This document shows, in pieces, positions 10,126 to 21,588 of a DNA stretch of 64,000 nucleotides. The notes beneath the pieces are model-generated. The model was not told the origin of the DNA and did no database searches. It saw only the letters and a list, made by a program, of their open reading frames with translations. Position 1 is the first letter of the stretch, and each line of letters opens with the position of its first letter. Both the position numbers and the translations under genes were made by a program. The DNA is taken from NCBI GenBank assembly GCA_017311185.1, contig JAESUZ010005169.1, forward strand, positions 3,040,501 through 3,104,500. The letters run 5' to 3'. Origin of the DNA: Proteles cristata cristata (taxonomy: Eukaryota; Chordata; Mammalia; Carnivora; Hyaenidae).

Positions 10126-10323
10126 GGTATTTACCTATTCAAAATATGGTTTTGAATAGCTACATAATTTTCATCATTTGTCAATAGTTTGGTCTATATA
10201 ACCATTTCAAAGTAGTTAGACATTGAGTTTTCTTAATTTTATAATGTACAGTGTGTAAGAAAATATCTTCCATGTACGGGGTTTTACATATTTCTGATTT
10301 TTTTATAAGAATAAATACCAAGA

Positions 10324-10534
10324 GGGGCGCCTGGGTGGCTTAGTCGGTTAACCGTCCGACTTTCGCTTAGGTCATGATCTCGCTGTTCGTGGGTTCGAGC
10401 CCCGCGTCGGGCTCTGTGCTGCCAGCTCAGAGCCTGGAGCCTATTTCAGTCTGTGACTCCCTCTCTCTCTGACCCTCCCTGCTCACGCTGTCTCTCTCTC
10501 TCTCCTAGAAATAAATAAAACATTAAAAAAAAAA
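10324..10534 (+). mobile_element. Young SINEC copy with intact Pol III boxes
   Basis: Full-length plus-strand copy starting GGGGCGCCTGGG. Box A TGGCTTAGTCGG is at 10336-10347 and box B GGTTCGAGCCC at 10392-10402, both close to the tRNA promoter consensus. It ends in an A-rich tail (10507-10534). A perfect 16-bp duplication, AGAATAAATACCAAGA, flanks it (10308-10323 and 10535-10550). This is one of the best preserved copies in the window. Confidence 0.97.
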
Positions 10535-10754
10535 AGAATAAATACCAAGAATTACAGTGGCTGAAATTTGCTGATTTTATGTCATTGAAAAATGATGAGT
10601 AATTGCTCTCTGAAAAGACTGTGATTTATACTATAAATAACTGTATTTAAAGTTGCTTCTGCACACCAAAGTGAATTTTATGACTTTTTTGTCATCTTAT
10701 AAAACCTAGGAGATATAATCGTGTCTACTAAAATATTGGTAATACAAAATTGAG

Positions 10755-10912
10755 GCTTAATAAGTGCTAGTCTTCTAAGTTTTTACCTGTATTAACTCAT
10801 TTAATTCTCATATAACTATGAAGTAGGTACTACTAATAGTGATAGTCACAAAGTATGATAAATAACTTGTTCCTCACAACCAAGAACCATCAAAGTTGAT
10901 ATCTGAACCTTA
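10755..10912 (-). mobile_element. MIR fragment
   Basis: Antisense MIR order: 'ttaactcatttaattctcat', 'ataactatgaagtaggtact', 'gataaataacttgttcctca', 'atctgaacct'. Diverged, non-coding. Confidence 0.6.
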
Positions 10913-11334
10913 TCATTATTGCTTCACAATTAATATTATTAACATTGATGGTTGGCTACTTTCCTGAGATTAAATATATTGTTTTATGTAGTCATTCTGT
11001 GCCTTTAAGCCTTTATTACATCTTCACAGCATAAAATACTAGAAACTTAAAACTATATGAATATGGGATGAATGAAGGAATATGTCAATTGTTATTCTTA
11101 ATGTCTTTTTATTTTGAGGTATTTATGGTATTTTATGGCAAAAATAATTTAATTTTTAATAGATAACTCTAACTCTCATTTCCTTGATTTTCTGCTTTTA
11201 GTATTATTAGGCTTTAGAAGGTTATCAATCTCCTCTATTAAATGAATATTGGCCTGTATTTTCTATTTTTTTCAAATCATTTTAAATTTCTTTTTCTTAT
11301 TCAATGTGTCATTGTGTACACGTGCATTATTATT
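10913..11334. other. Unassigned AT-rich sequence
   Basis: Nothing recognised. Confidence 0.4.
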
Positions 11335-11531
11335 TTTTTAACATTTATTCATTTTTTGAGAGACAGAGATAGAGCATGAGCAGGAGAGGGGCAGAGAAAG
11401 ACACACACACACAGAATCAGAAGCAGGCTCTGCGCTGTCAGCATAGAGCCCAACATGGGCCTCAGACTCACCAACCGAAAGATCATGACCTGAGCTCAAG
11501 TAGGATGCTAACTGAGCCACCCAAGTGCCCC
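11335..11531 (-). mobile_element. Older SINEC copy
   Basis: Minus strand: tail at the left, an (AC) run at 11401-11412, 'aagatcatgacctgagctca' and head 'ccacccaagtgcccc'. Flanks share a GCATTATT/TACATTATT similarity that may be a decayed duplication. Confidence 0.9.
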
Positions 11532-11604
11532 ACATGTACATTATTTTTAACGATTTTCCTTTTTTCATTCCCTTCATCAAAAAAACAAAAACAAAAACAA
11601 AAAA

Positions 11605-11818
11605 GGGGACGCTGGGTGGCTTAGTCGGTTAAGCGTCTGACTTTCGCTTAGGTCATGATCTGGCAGTTCGTGGGTTCGAGCCCGCGTCGGGCTCTGTGCT
11701 GACTGCCAGCTCAGAGCCTGGAGCCTGTTTCAGTCTGTGACTCCCTCTCTCTCTGACCCTCCCCTGGTCACGCTGTCTCTCTCTCTCTCTCCTAGAAATA
11801 AATAAAACATTAAAAAAA
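11605..11818 (+). mobile_element. Young SINEC copy
   Basis: Plus-strand copy whose head is slightly altered (GGGGACGCTGGG). Box A TGGCTTAGTCGG is at 11617-11628 and box B GGTTCGAGCCC at 11673-11683. It lies between an (AAAAAC)n run at 11578-11604 and an A/C-rich run at 11812-11856. These look like a duplicated A-rich target. Confidence 0.95.
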
Positions 11819-11859
11819 ACACAAAAAACAAAACCAAAAAACAAACAAACAAAAACACC

Positions 11860-13140
11860 AGTTGGTAGTCAACTGGGCTAATGGATTTATTTGTTCCTAT
11901 AAAAGAATATGAGATTTAAATTTTCATTTTTTCACATAATAAAGTTTTCAGGATCCTTAGTTCGTTAGTTTGTGTTTTTTTTCCCTCTCTCTTTCCCTGC
12001 AAATATGTCATCTGCTTCATTACTGAAGCTTCCTCTCTCTATTACAGTTAACATCATCTTCAAAAATTGATTTTCTTACTTTTCATGTTTAATCTCTAGT
12101 CAGAGGTTCCAAGAAATGATTTTGTACACTGACCCCCACCCAAGGAAATCAGTCAATTAGCCAATTCGGATTTTAATTCCAACTGTGTTGCATATATTTA
12201 ATTATTAGAGAGACAATAGCATATTTATAATAGGCAACTTTTATAATTCAGTTATTTGAAATGAGTCAACTTCCATTGTTTTATATAATTCATGCTATGC
12301 ACATTAATGATTTCACACTATTTTACTAATTTGGATTAGGATTTTAGAAAGCTCTAACTGCTTGTCAGTTTTAGAATTTCTGTTGATTTCTGAAATTTAA
12401 AAAAGTACAGTTTGATGAGTTTTATTGCTAAATTAAATATTCTGATTATCTTCTCTTTGATTCTCTATATTCTAGTACATGAAAAAGAGAATTTTTTTTC
12501 TCCTTTTAATGTTTAGTCTTCATGTACATTTTCTTAAAATTTAAATTTCAAAATTGAATTAAGTTTTAATTTACAATTTTAATGTTGCTTAAAATATCTA
12601 GTTAATTATAAATGGTAGAAATAATATTGGATATACTTATATCTGACTCTACTAATTTTAATATATTAAAATATATTTTATAATATATACATAATATATA
12701 CTAATTTTTCAATATTCCATTGAAAAAGGCTCTATTTTCTCACATAATTGAAATTAGATTTTTTTAACAGACATGTCCTCTCATTTCCAAATTTACTAAA
12801 ATATTTCTACACCTCATTTTCAAAGTATTTTCTGAATATTACTAAATGTCTTATTGGTACAAATTGAGATAATGTGCCATTTTATAGCCAAATTGTCTTT
12901 TTATCAGGCATTTATTATTTAGACTTGAATCTCCCTATGAGCAGAATTTCTCTTTTGTGACTAACTGCTTTACTCTGAACTGATTGAGGTCATAGAGAAC
13001 AACAAGTTCTAGCACGCACAATTGATAATGTTTTGAGTGGGTGCATGTATCTGGTCCTATCTGTGTTACTGTACTTTAGAGCCCCAATGTCATTTATGTA
13101 TTCATTCATCATGTATTTTTTGGGACTTTACTCTATGCTA
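11860..13140. other. Unassigned AT-rich sequence
   Basis: About 1.3 kb with no recognisable element. TA-rich self-complementary runs occur near 12655-12710. No coding frame of interest. Confidence 0.4.
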
Positions 13141-13342
13141 AGGGGGTCAGCAAACTTTTTCTATAAATGGACAGATAGAAAATATTTTAGGCTTCATATA
13201 AAACTTTTCCCTCCCCTGGTATCTCCTTCTCCTCTGCTTCCTACTCCTCTTCCCACTTCTCCCATTTTTCCTTTGCAACCCTTTGAAAAAGTAAAGTATT
13301 CTTAGCTCATAGTTCATATATGGGGCATTTGTTGACTGCTGT
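13141..13342 (-). mobile_element. hAT-type DNA transposon fragment, internally deleted
   Basis: Opens with 'gggtcagcaaactttttcta' and 'gaaaatattttaggcttcat' and closes with 'tttgttgactgctg', the terminal parts of a common ancient mammalian hAT MITE. The middle is replaced by a C/T-rich stretch (13205-13285). A related, longer copy lies at 25053-25393. Orientation is tentative. The 90-codon frame here is incidental. Confidence 0.6.
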
Positions 13343-14324
13343 TAGTATAAGGGTTTCAGTGGTGAGTGATGAGTGATGCTGATAATGGCTATGCATTTAT
13401 AGAACTCACACAAATTACACTCAACAGAAAAGAATTCCAAAAGAATACAGACCAATGTGATAATATCTACAAGTTGGGAGATTCAGAGAAGACCATTTAG
13501 TAGTACTGGACTGAGACCAAAAGGGTAGTGTAACCTGTGAAGTATTGTCTTTTCTTATTAGTCTTAAATTTTCAGTCTCTCTGAAACCTTAAATCCCAGG
13601 AAGGTAAGGCCAACACATATTTTCATCATTATTCTATCATCAGATTCCGGTTTCTTGCCATCGAGGGCTATGTAAATATCTGCTGGATAGATAAAGATTG
13701 GAGACTAAATTAAACCAGGATGGAAGAAGTATTTCAGAAATTCTCTTCTCATTTCTCACTTGTATACAAGCCATTCAATATCTCAAGTAGCTTGCTTTTT
13801 TCTGAACCTGTGTGGGAAGTTACATACTATGGTTTTGCTGGCATAGGTTCTATTTCATAAGGTGAATTAAGGATATACCTTAAAATGAAGACTGGGTAGG
13901 TATTTATCGATCAACTGTCACTTTTAATTAATTGGAAAGTTCTTCCAGATTCTAACAAGAGGCTGTCATTCTCACTTCCACAGATTATTTCAAATTCTTA
14001 TCCATTTTATCCATTTCTATGTCTTTAAGTATTTCAAAGGGAGGTGTGAAACAGATAATCTGAGTCTGCTAGGTAAATCTGAAATGGAATTTTAGAGGTA
14101 AAAAGTTCCTTTATCCTAGCTTTAAATTTACATATCTCAATTCTTTTGTGAATAAGAAAGTGAAAAAGTGTTTGCTGTTAACATCATTTGTGGGCTTTCC
14201 ATGGCATTGGCAAATTTGGAAAACAAATATTTTTAATTAAGGTGTATCCTCTCAGGGGGCTCCTTTACCTTAGTCTCTAATGGCAGCTAAGAATGTGTCC
14301 TTTGGTTTTATGGTATGTCCAGGG

Positions 14325-14328
<4 letters not shown>
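13343..14328. other. Unassigned sequence
   Basis: Single-copy-looking DNA of average composition. No gene or repeat recognised. Confidence 0.4.

Positions 14329-14382
<54 letters not shown>
14329..14382. repeat. (TG)n microsatellite, about 27 units
   Basis: Uninterrupted alternating TG/GT over about 54 bases, followed by GTTGTTGCTGTTGTT. This length is normally polymorphic in mammals and can adopt Z-DNA. Confidence 0.97.
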
Positions 14383-14383
<1 letters not shown>

Positions 14384-14489
14384 GTTGCTGTTGTTCTTTT
14401 GTTTTGTTTTAGTGTAGGCATATATTATTGTTAGGTACATTTTAAATCTTGGAGGACTCCACCTTACTTACTCTCCTGTGTCCAACCAT

Positions 14490-15065
14490 CAGTGTTCTAC
14501 CTCAATAAGAAATCTCCATTTTCACTGCCTTGACCCAAGTCTGAACTGTCATATCTGCTCCCTAGGAACACTTCAATGGTTTCCTAACTGTTCTATCTCT
14601 GTCTACAATTCTTGTACCACCGTTTTCTTCCAGTGTTGCGTTTTGAATCATAATTCAAAAATATACATGTGATTATGTCATAAACTGTTTTAAAATCCTC
14701 AGCAACTCTCCTTAGCTGAGAAGATTTACTTCAGCACGGACTGTGCATGAGTAGCTACTTGAGGTACCTGCTGCCCACCAACCTAGCTGCGTTATAAACC
14801 AGAAACCTCGTAGCTTTTTATGTCAGCCAGCCTGGCCTTATGTCCATTCCACAAATCATATTGTTCCTTTTCACTTTCAGGCTCTCACAAGTTCTGAAAG
14901 TCATACTTTCAGAACCCTTCTCAAGCACTGAGTGTTAATCCTTCTTTCCATTTCAAGTCCAGATGGAATGCCTTTTCCTCCATAATGCTCTGGCATCAAT
15001 TATATTTCTCCATTTACCAGCTCTCTTAGCACTCTGTTATTTGTTTCCATACTGTTTGTGAGTAA
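14490..15065 (+). mobile_element. L2 fragment
   Basis: Follows the order of the ancient L2 (CR1-type) 3' part: 'tccattttcactgccttgac', 'tggtttcctaactgttctat', 'atgtcataaactgttttaaa', 'gccagcctggccttatgtcc', then 'ttccatttcaagtccagatg' and 'atgccttttcctcc'. Much diverged. The small frame at 14478-14672 is part of it and not a gene. Confidence 0.55.
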
Positions 15066-16700
15066 TATACGAAGAGCTAGAGCTAGAGCTAAATGTAGCC
15101 AGAGAAGGAAAACAAAATGTTGGTGATATTATAATAAAAAATTAGTACACTGCAACATTAAAAATATTATTTTAGGGTATTGTAATCAAGGTACAGGTAT
15201 GTGCTTGTATATGTATGCATATATTTTCATATTTTTTACTACTTCAATGTAGTTTTTGCAAGTATCATATATAGCTTTTAGAATTAAAGAAATGATAGAT
15301 TTTGTCTGTCTCAGCTATCAAAAAGTGTATTTAAAGAGGTCGGGGACTGCTATTTTAATTCTAGGGCATGTAAAATTTTAGCACTGTGTGTTATATTAAA
15401 TTATCACTCTTTATATATTTGGTGAATATACTAATAAAGAAGAAAATGATGAAAAATGATTTTATAAATAAATGCAATATCTTTGTTACACATATACTAT
15501 AACTTAAAGTTGATTTTTTTCTACTTTAGTTTTGTAGGTACACAGCCTTATTTTTCCAGACTAAAAACCAAAAACAAAAACATGAATTTTCATAAATTAA
15601 ACTACATCATTTTCTAAACCTATTTTTGCTTCAAGCAGCATACCTTTAAGTAAGCATTTTTTTGAAGACCGGGTCTTAAAAAGTAGAAAATAGGGTGGTG
15701 GTAGAATAGCAGAGAAAAATATTTCACATATCAGAATAAGCTTTACAACTCAGATCTTACCATATGGACTTTATCTTAGTCTACTAAAATTTGTAGCAAA
15801 TTCCAGTGTTAGATTCTTAGACTTCAAGGAGCATGGCCAAGAAATGACCTTCTATCAGAGGATTTCTAATTTCAAGCAGCATTTTTGAGGTTGAAAAAAA
15901 TCGTTCAGTAGAACTCTACTTCCCTATAATTACTTTAATTATACTTAAGGAAGTTTATCAAAATTCATTACTTAACTAGTTCTTTAAAAAATGAAGCATT
16001 ACTCTAACTAGAGATGTAGCATACTAGGGACTTCAATAATCTATCTGAAGCACATACAACAACATCTGGATTATTTGCAAACTATTAGCCTTGGATCCAA
16101 AATAGCTTTTATGTTGCTATGTAATCACCACTGTGCATTTTCCTACATCTCTGTGGATTGCACTGAGAAATAAGTGCCAACTTTTTTTAAGGAAATGCTT
16201 AGATTTAACAGATCATGGAGGATTAATTAATTCTTGTACATCCAGCTGAATTTTTGTTGTTGCTGTCACTGTTGTTTTTACCGATCAGTATTGATATGCA
16301 TATGATATCATGAACAAAAGAGTGTGCAAAATTACAGGGTTTTTTTTTTTTTTGAAAAGGAATGCATTTGGGTGGGAAAGGTGATGATAAACTGCATGAT
16401 ATTTTTCCCTCAGCCATATCAAATATTTACATAGAGTAAAATGGTCAAGGCATCCTTTTCTCGTTAAAAAACCAAAATGTGAATCTCTGTAGAGAGTACA
16501 ATCCTGATATTACATAAAAATAAAACTTTTGGGACAGAACTATATTTATTGTGAGTACATTATGCAAAGCTATGTTAAGGCAGAGAGTTTGAAAGCATGA
16601 GAAAAGTTCAATTTAATATAGTCTTTTTTCTTGGTGATTTGCCAATGTTCTTAAAATCTCTAATAATGGAACTGCCTGAAAAACATATGAAAAGATCAAT
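15066..16700. other. Unassigned AT-rich sequence
   Basis: About 1.6 kb with no recognised transposon or gene. A triple GAGCTA unit occurs at about 15075-15092, and there is a T-run at 16339-16352. Small frames here carry no family signature. Confidence 0.4.
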
Positions 16701-16714
16701 GAAATTAAAAGTAG

Positions 16715-17164
16715 AGAGCCCAAATGTCTATTACTGAATGGATAAAGAAGATGTGGTATATAAATACACAATGGAAATTTACTTAGACATAAAATAGAAT
16801 GAAATCTTGCTATTTGCAACAATGTGGATGGATCGAGAGAGTATTATGATGAGTGAAATGTCAGTCAAAGATATATACCATATGATTTCACTCATATGTG
16901 AAATTTAAGAAAAAAAAACAAATTACTAGAAGAAAAAAAACAGAGAGAGACAGAGGCAAACCAAGGAACAGATTCTTAACTATACAGAAAAAAACTGTGG
17001 TTACCAGAGGGACGGGTGAAATAGGTGATGGGGATTAAGGGACTCACTTGTGATGAGCACCGGAAGTTGTATGGAAGTGTTGAATCACTAAATTGTACAC
17101 CTGGAACTAATAAATATTACACTGTATGTTAACTAACTGGAATTTAAATAAAACTTGAAAAAAA
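16715..17164 (+). mobile_element. 5'-truncated L1, 3' end
   Basis: About 450 bases of sense L1: the end of ORF2 ('gagcccaaatgtctattact' to 'gtgaaatgtcagtcaaagat') and the carnivore 3' UTR ('gtgatgagcaccggaagttg', 'ctgtatgttaactaactgga'), ending in an AATAAA-type tail. It is flanked by a 13-bp perfect duplication, AAATTAAAAGTAG, at 16702-16714 and 17165-17177. The right-hand copy was then hit by the SINE at 17186. Confidence 0.93.
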
Positions 17165-17185
17165 TAAATTAAAAGTAGCATATTT

Positions 17186-17417
17186 ATTTTTTTTTAAATT
17201 TTTTTTATGTTTTTTTTATTTATTTCTAGGAGAGAGAGAGAGAGACAGTGTGAGCAGGGGAGGGTCAGAGAGAGAGGGAGTCACAGACTGAAACAGGCTC
17301 CAGGCTCCGAGCTGGCAGTCAGCACAGAGCCCGACGCGGGGCTCGAACCCACGAACCGCGAGATCATGACCTAAGCGAAAGTCGGACGCTTAACCGACTA
17401 AGCCACCCAGGCGCCCC
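17186..17417 (-). mobile_element. Young SINEC copy
   Basis: Full-length minus-strand copy with head 'cccaggcgcccc' at 17406-17417. Box A (antisense, 17394-17405) and box B (antisense, 17339-17349) are intact. A perfect 16-bp duplication, AAAAGTAGCATATTTA, lies at 17170-17185 and 17418-17433. Its left copy overlaps the target duplication of the upstream L1. Confidence 0.97.
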
Positions 17418-17433
17418 AAAAGTAGCATATTTA

Positions 17434-18133
17434 ATTTATGTTTGAATTTAGGCATATAGTCCTTAAATTTGGAGGACTCACAGATCTTTCAGAATATCTG
17501 ATGAAAAGGATGAATACTTTCCACGGAAAGTAATCCAAATACAAATAAACATACAGCTGCATGTATGAATTTATGGTATATCTTCTTACCTTCTCCTGAC
17601 CCTACCATCCACAATACTGCCTACCAACATCACTCCATCTGGGCCACAGACTCTGGTGGACACTGCCTTAGAGTGTGATCCCCTCTATTCCTCCATATAA
17701 TAAATATCATGGGCATAGAAATCATATTATATAGAACATAACTTTAAAAATTGAAGAATCTGTGTATGAAGAGCAAGGTTACATTAAGAACAGTACAAGT
17801 GCTAACATCCTGTTACCAACATCTATATGTACTGTCTCATTAAAGATAATGTGTAACCACCATCTTAATATTCTTCATTTACAAAATTAAAATCCTAAAT
17901 AAATACATATACTATCCTTTCTGATTCAAAATATAAAATTTAGCCAATTTGTTACTTTTTTTTAATGTATGGTGAAACTGGCTTTCCTTCTTTGTACTTA
18001 AGTGTAGGAATAGTACCACCAGACTATGAATTCCTTTGGTACAGGAACAAAGTCTCATTTTTTTTTTTTTTTTTAGTTTAGCATATTGCAAAGGGTCTAC
18101 CCCACTTAAGTAATGAAATACATATTTGTACAA
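17434..18133. other. Unassigned sequence with a T-run
   Basis: No recognised element except a poly(T) of about 17 at 18057-18074. A 73-codon minus-strand frame (17912-18133) crosses the T-run and is chance. Confidence 0.4.
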
Positions 18134-18228
18134 AGAAAGACAAAATGAAGGAAGGAAAGAAAAATGGAAGAAGGAAGTGAGGAAAGAAGGAACCTACAAA
18201 GGAAAGAATGAAGGAAGAAGAAATAGAA
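18134..18228. repeat. Purine-rich degenerate (GGAA)n tract
   Basis: Repeated GAAGGAA, GGAAAGAA and GAAGAA units on the plus strand with few pyrimidines. A decayed microsatellite. Confidence 0.8.
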
Positions 18229-19984
18229 TGGCTGAGCCAACTGCCACCTTATTTATTAATGGTTCCAGGCACTTCCCCCTGTCTTGCTCTAAATTTCTCC
18301 TATGAAATGAAAACCTTTTTGTTAGCATGAATATTTGAAAAGTTCATGGAGAAAATAATAACTTGTAGAAAAGAGAACATCCTCCAATTCACTCAAGCTC
18401 CTTGTCAGGCTGTAAATTAGGGGAGATACTGTGGGCACTGGAATAACAAAATGAAGATGTCCAAGTTTGTTCTTCCCTTTCTCTCCCTTCTGTCTGCTTC
18501 TTTCAAAACTTCAATATTCAAACACTTCACTACAATATTCTAAAATCATCTCTTTCTACTTCTCAGTCCATTAACTTTACTCCCTTTCCTTCACAGTTGA
18601 TCTTTATTTGTCATTTAAATGGACTTTCTTACCCATATTACCTGTGATTGAGTCATAAAGAAGGCAAAGCATTTGCACTGTAAAAGAAATGCTATTAAAC
18701 CAAAAGGATTTATTTCTGAGGATGAGATGAAATATCTCTGTGTGATATCTATGGTATTTTTTTTCTCAGAAATCTTTTCCCACAAGTCAAGTGTTCCAAA
18801 GAATCACATAGTTTACCTAACAGCCTTTTATGTTTTCTAGTTTGGTAGTCTCACTTCATTTGTTTGGGTCTGCATTGAATGGAAACAGGGGCAACTTGAG
18901 AAGTCCTGAAGAATATCACCAAATTTTAGGATGGCTGAAAAGGGTTAAGCTCCCTCACTGCCATTTCCGGATTTAGACTGTCCTGTACAACAAAATATCT
19001 TGCGTAACATGCTCCCAGCTGAAAAAGGCTATTGATTGCATCATGGTCTGGTCTAACAGAAAACTAAGGCTTCTGTGACAGAAAAACCCAGGTTTGAACT
19101 CTAGAACTACTTTATCCAGACACTGTATGTGCTTTTGCTTTCTTTCAGCATAAGATATTCAATACGCCAAGGTGCCATACTTAGGGGTGGCATGCAAAAG
19201 CCAACAGTTTTAAGACTTACAATTAAGTTGTAATGCAAAATATCATTCAGAAGTATCATGATGATTTCTGGTTTTTGGTCCCACATGTAAGGACCCTGAC
19301 AGTTGCCCCTGCATCCTAACCAGTAAAAGCTGAACAAACTGAAAAATCAACAATTCTCCTTGGATCCATAAGAAAGTTGAGGACACAGCGCATTCTACTG
19401 GCCCCAGGATCGGAAAGACAGAGGTGAATACAAGAGATTGAGGCTTTCCAGAGCAGAGACTTAGGAGTGAATGGACTCCACCCAGGGAATGAGTGCAGGG
19501 TAAGAAAAACCTAAACTGTAACTGAAAGATTCCTGGAAGCTTAGTGCAGGCAACTCAGAATTATCAACTCCAAGAAAACCTAGTTATGGGAGTTGGAAGG
19601 CATAATATCATGAGATTTACCTCAGAGATCCATACCAGGTTCCCACAGTGAATGTCAGAGAAAAATCCCTTTCTGTTTCAGGGGCAGGGGAAAAGAACCA
19701 CTGTGGAAAATGCCAAAGCACTCTCATCTTAACAAGGTCTGCCCTCAAAGGAAACTAGTTAACCAGATACTCACCTGCTGGGTTATTATCAGAGCCTAAC
19801 TGACTTTAGTCCATTGCAGCCATGCTGTTCTACCTACAGTTTCAGGGGCTGAAACTCTGTGAAGTACACTGATTGGATGCATGGGGTCAGTAAAAGACAG
19901 GCCTAATCATGGTATGGTGGTATGCTTTCTCTCTGCCACACCCCACCACCTTATTAACTGAAGGCCTATTTACAGCACTTCCTT
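18229..19984. other. Unassigned sequence, G+C somewhat higher at 19380-19980
   Basis: No gene found. The part 19380-19980 looks like the non-coding 5' or 3' part of an old retroelement (for example 'aaggaaactagttaaccaga', 'ggggctgaaactctgtgaag', 'cttattaactgaaggcctat'), but I cannot name the family. Confidence 0.35.
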
Positions 19985-20120
19985 TTCCCTTCAGCTTTAC
20001 TGAGGAATTAACAAATAAAAATGATATATATAGGGTATACAATATGATTGTTTAATATAAATATGCATTGTGAAGGGTGAATATCTCTAAACTGTCAAAA
20101 ATAGAAGTAGGTAAAAAAGT
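19985..20120. mobile_element. Possible old L1 fragment
   Basis: 'agctttactgaggaattaac' followed by 'gggtatacaatatgattg' resembles a conserved block in the 3' region of old L1 subfamilies. It is short and diverged, so low confidence. Confidence 0.35.
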
Positions 20121-20879
20121 CATAGTGTAAGTCACAGCAGTATGTACATACGTATTTGTTGATATATTTATCCATATTATTGCTACAGATAGTCATGATG
20201 CATATTTTTATTAGAAGAGCTCCATTCTTTAACACAAATGCCCAGATTGGTAGTATTTTGATTTTCCTCTTGCTTTACTTTTTGGTTTAGTATTAATATT
20301 ATAACTTCTACTTATTTTATATCGATTTTTATAATATATTTTAGTACATTTTGCTTCCTATTTCTGATTCATTTGGCTTTAGATTATCATTTTTATACCA
20401 CATATTATAACCTTTGATTTTTCTGTTGGGCCTGACAGACTTGGTTGATTTACAATGTCGTGTAAAACGTTGACATTTATTGTTACAATTGTTATGCTTG
20501 GCTTACCTTTTTATCTTATTTATGCTTTGTAGCAATGTAGTTTTTTAGTTTTAAATTTTCTTTCATTTTAATGTTTTGCTGTGTGGATAATACTTATAGT
20601 TTTCACTTTGATGATTTAAAATGTAAGCGTTCTTTTAAAATTTCTGCTTCTAGGTATTTTCAATTGTTAAATGTGTATATGTGTTTGCATGAGTAGATGT
20701 TAAATTTTTCAACTTGAAAACAATCAATTAATAAATAAAACCTGGAAACTAAGTGAGCATTCACTGTTTGCTTACATTGTTGATTAAGCCTTAGTATTTT
20801 AAGCTGTTAGATACTTATTAGGTATTACCAAATGTGCTATTTCCTCTCTTCTCTCTCTTTTCCTACCTCTCTTGTTTCT
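20121..20879. other. Unassigned T-rich sequence
   Basis: AT-rich, possibly ancient L1-derived in antisense, but no landmark is firm. Confidence 0.3.
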
Positions 20880-20884
20880 TCATC

Positions 20885-21010
20885 TTTTAACCAACCATGA
20901 ACCTCATTTTGCCAATGAAGAATCTGAGGCCCCATGAATTTACATAACTTTGTCAGGTCTCACAGATCTAAGTATTGATTCTGATTTCAGATTGACTCCA
21001 GAGTATTTAC
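20885..21010 (-). mobile_element. MIR fragment
   Basis: Antisense MIR pattern: 'cattttgccaatgaagaatc', 'tgaggccccatgaatttaca', 'ggtctcacagatctaagtat' and 'cagattgactccagag'. Confidence 0.55.
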
Positions 21011-21384
21011 TCTGTATCATTAGATTTATGAATTTTCTAGCACCCTCTTGTTATTACCAATAAAATACTAATGATAGCTGAGATCGTAGAAAACAGATTT
21101 CCCAAGGACACAGACAAATTTCAGGAACAGAAAATATTGAACTTTAAATGTCCATAACTCCGGAGGGTTTGTTAGACTTTGGCAATATCCCCAACAGCCA
21201 ACTATTGATTATCATTTACAAGGTTACAGTTTACAGTGGTTCTCCATTCTGATAAAAGAGTAATGAGCTTTTTACTATAGGCATTAATTATAGGGTCTGA
21301 TTTAAATGCCTTTTTCTTACAGCACCTTTATTTCTGGCTCAAATAATATAGATTATCCATCAGTGTCTCTGATTCAGTGCTGGC
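21011..21384. other. Unassigned sequence
   Basis: Nothing recognised. Confidence 0.4.
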
Positions 21385-21588
21385 CTTTTTTTTTAATGTT
21401 CACTTATTTTGAGAGAGAGAGAGAGAATGCATAAATGAGGGAGGGACAGAGAGACAGAGAGAGAGAAAGAGAATCTCAAGCAGGCTCTGCACTGCCCACA
21501 AGGGGTTCCATTCCATGAACCATGAGATCATGACCTGAATGAAAATCAAGAGTTGGTTGCTTAACTGACTGAACCACCCTGGTGCCCC
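21385..21588 (-). mobile_element. Older SINEC copy
   Basis: Antisense tail 'ttttttttaatgttcactta', a GA tract, 'gagatcatgacctgaatgaa' and head 'ccaccctggtgcccc' at the right. Diverged. Confidence 0.92.

Noticed and set aside
10324..10410. tRNA-like gene in the SINE heads
   Set aside because: The A and B boxes belong to the tRNA-derived SINE head. There is no complete cloverleaf with acceptor stem, and the same sequence recurs 31 times.
11653..11844. Frame ending in GSHRLKQAPGSELAVSTEPD-like text, also seen at 2568 and 26361
   Set aside because: This peptide comes from the antisense body of the SINE and recurs wherever a SINE is read in that frame.
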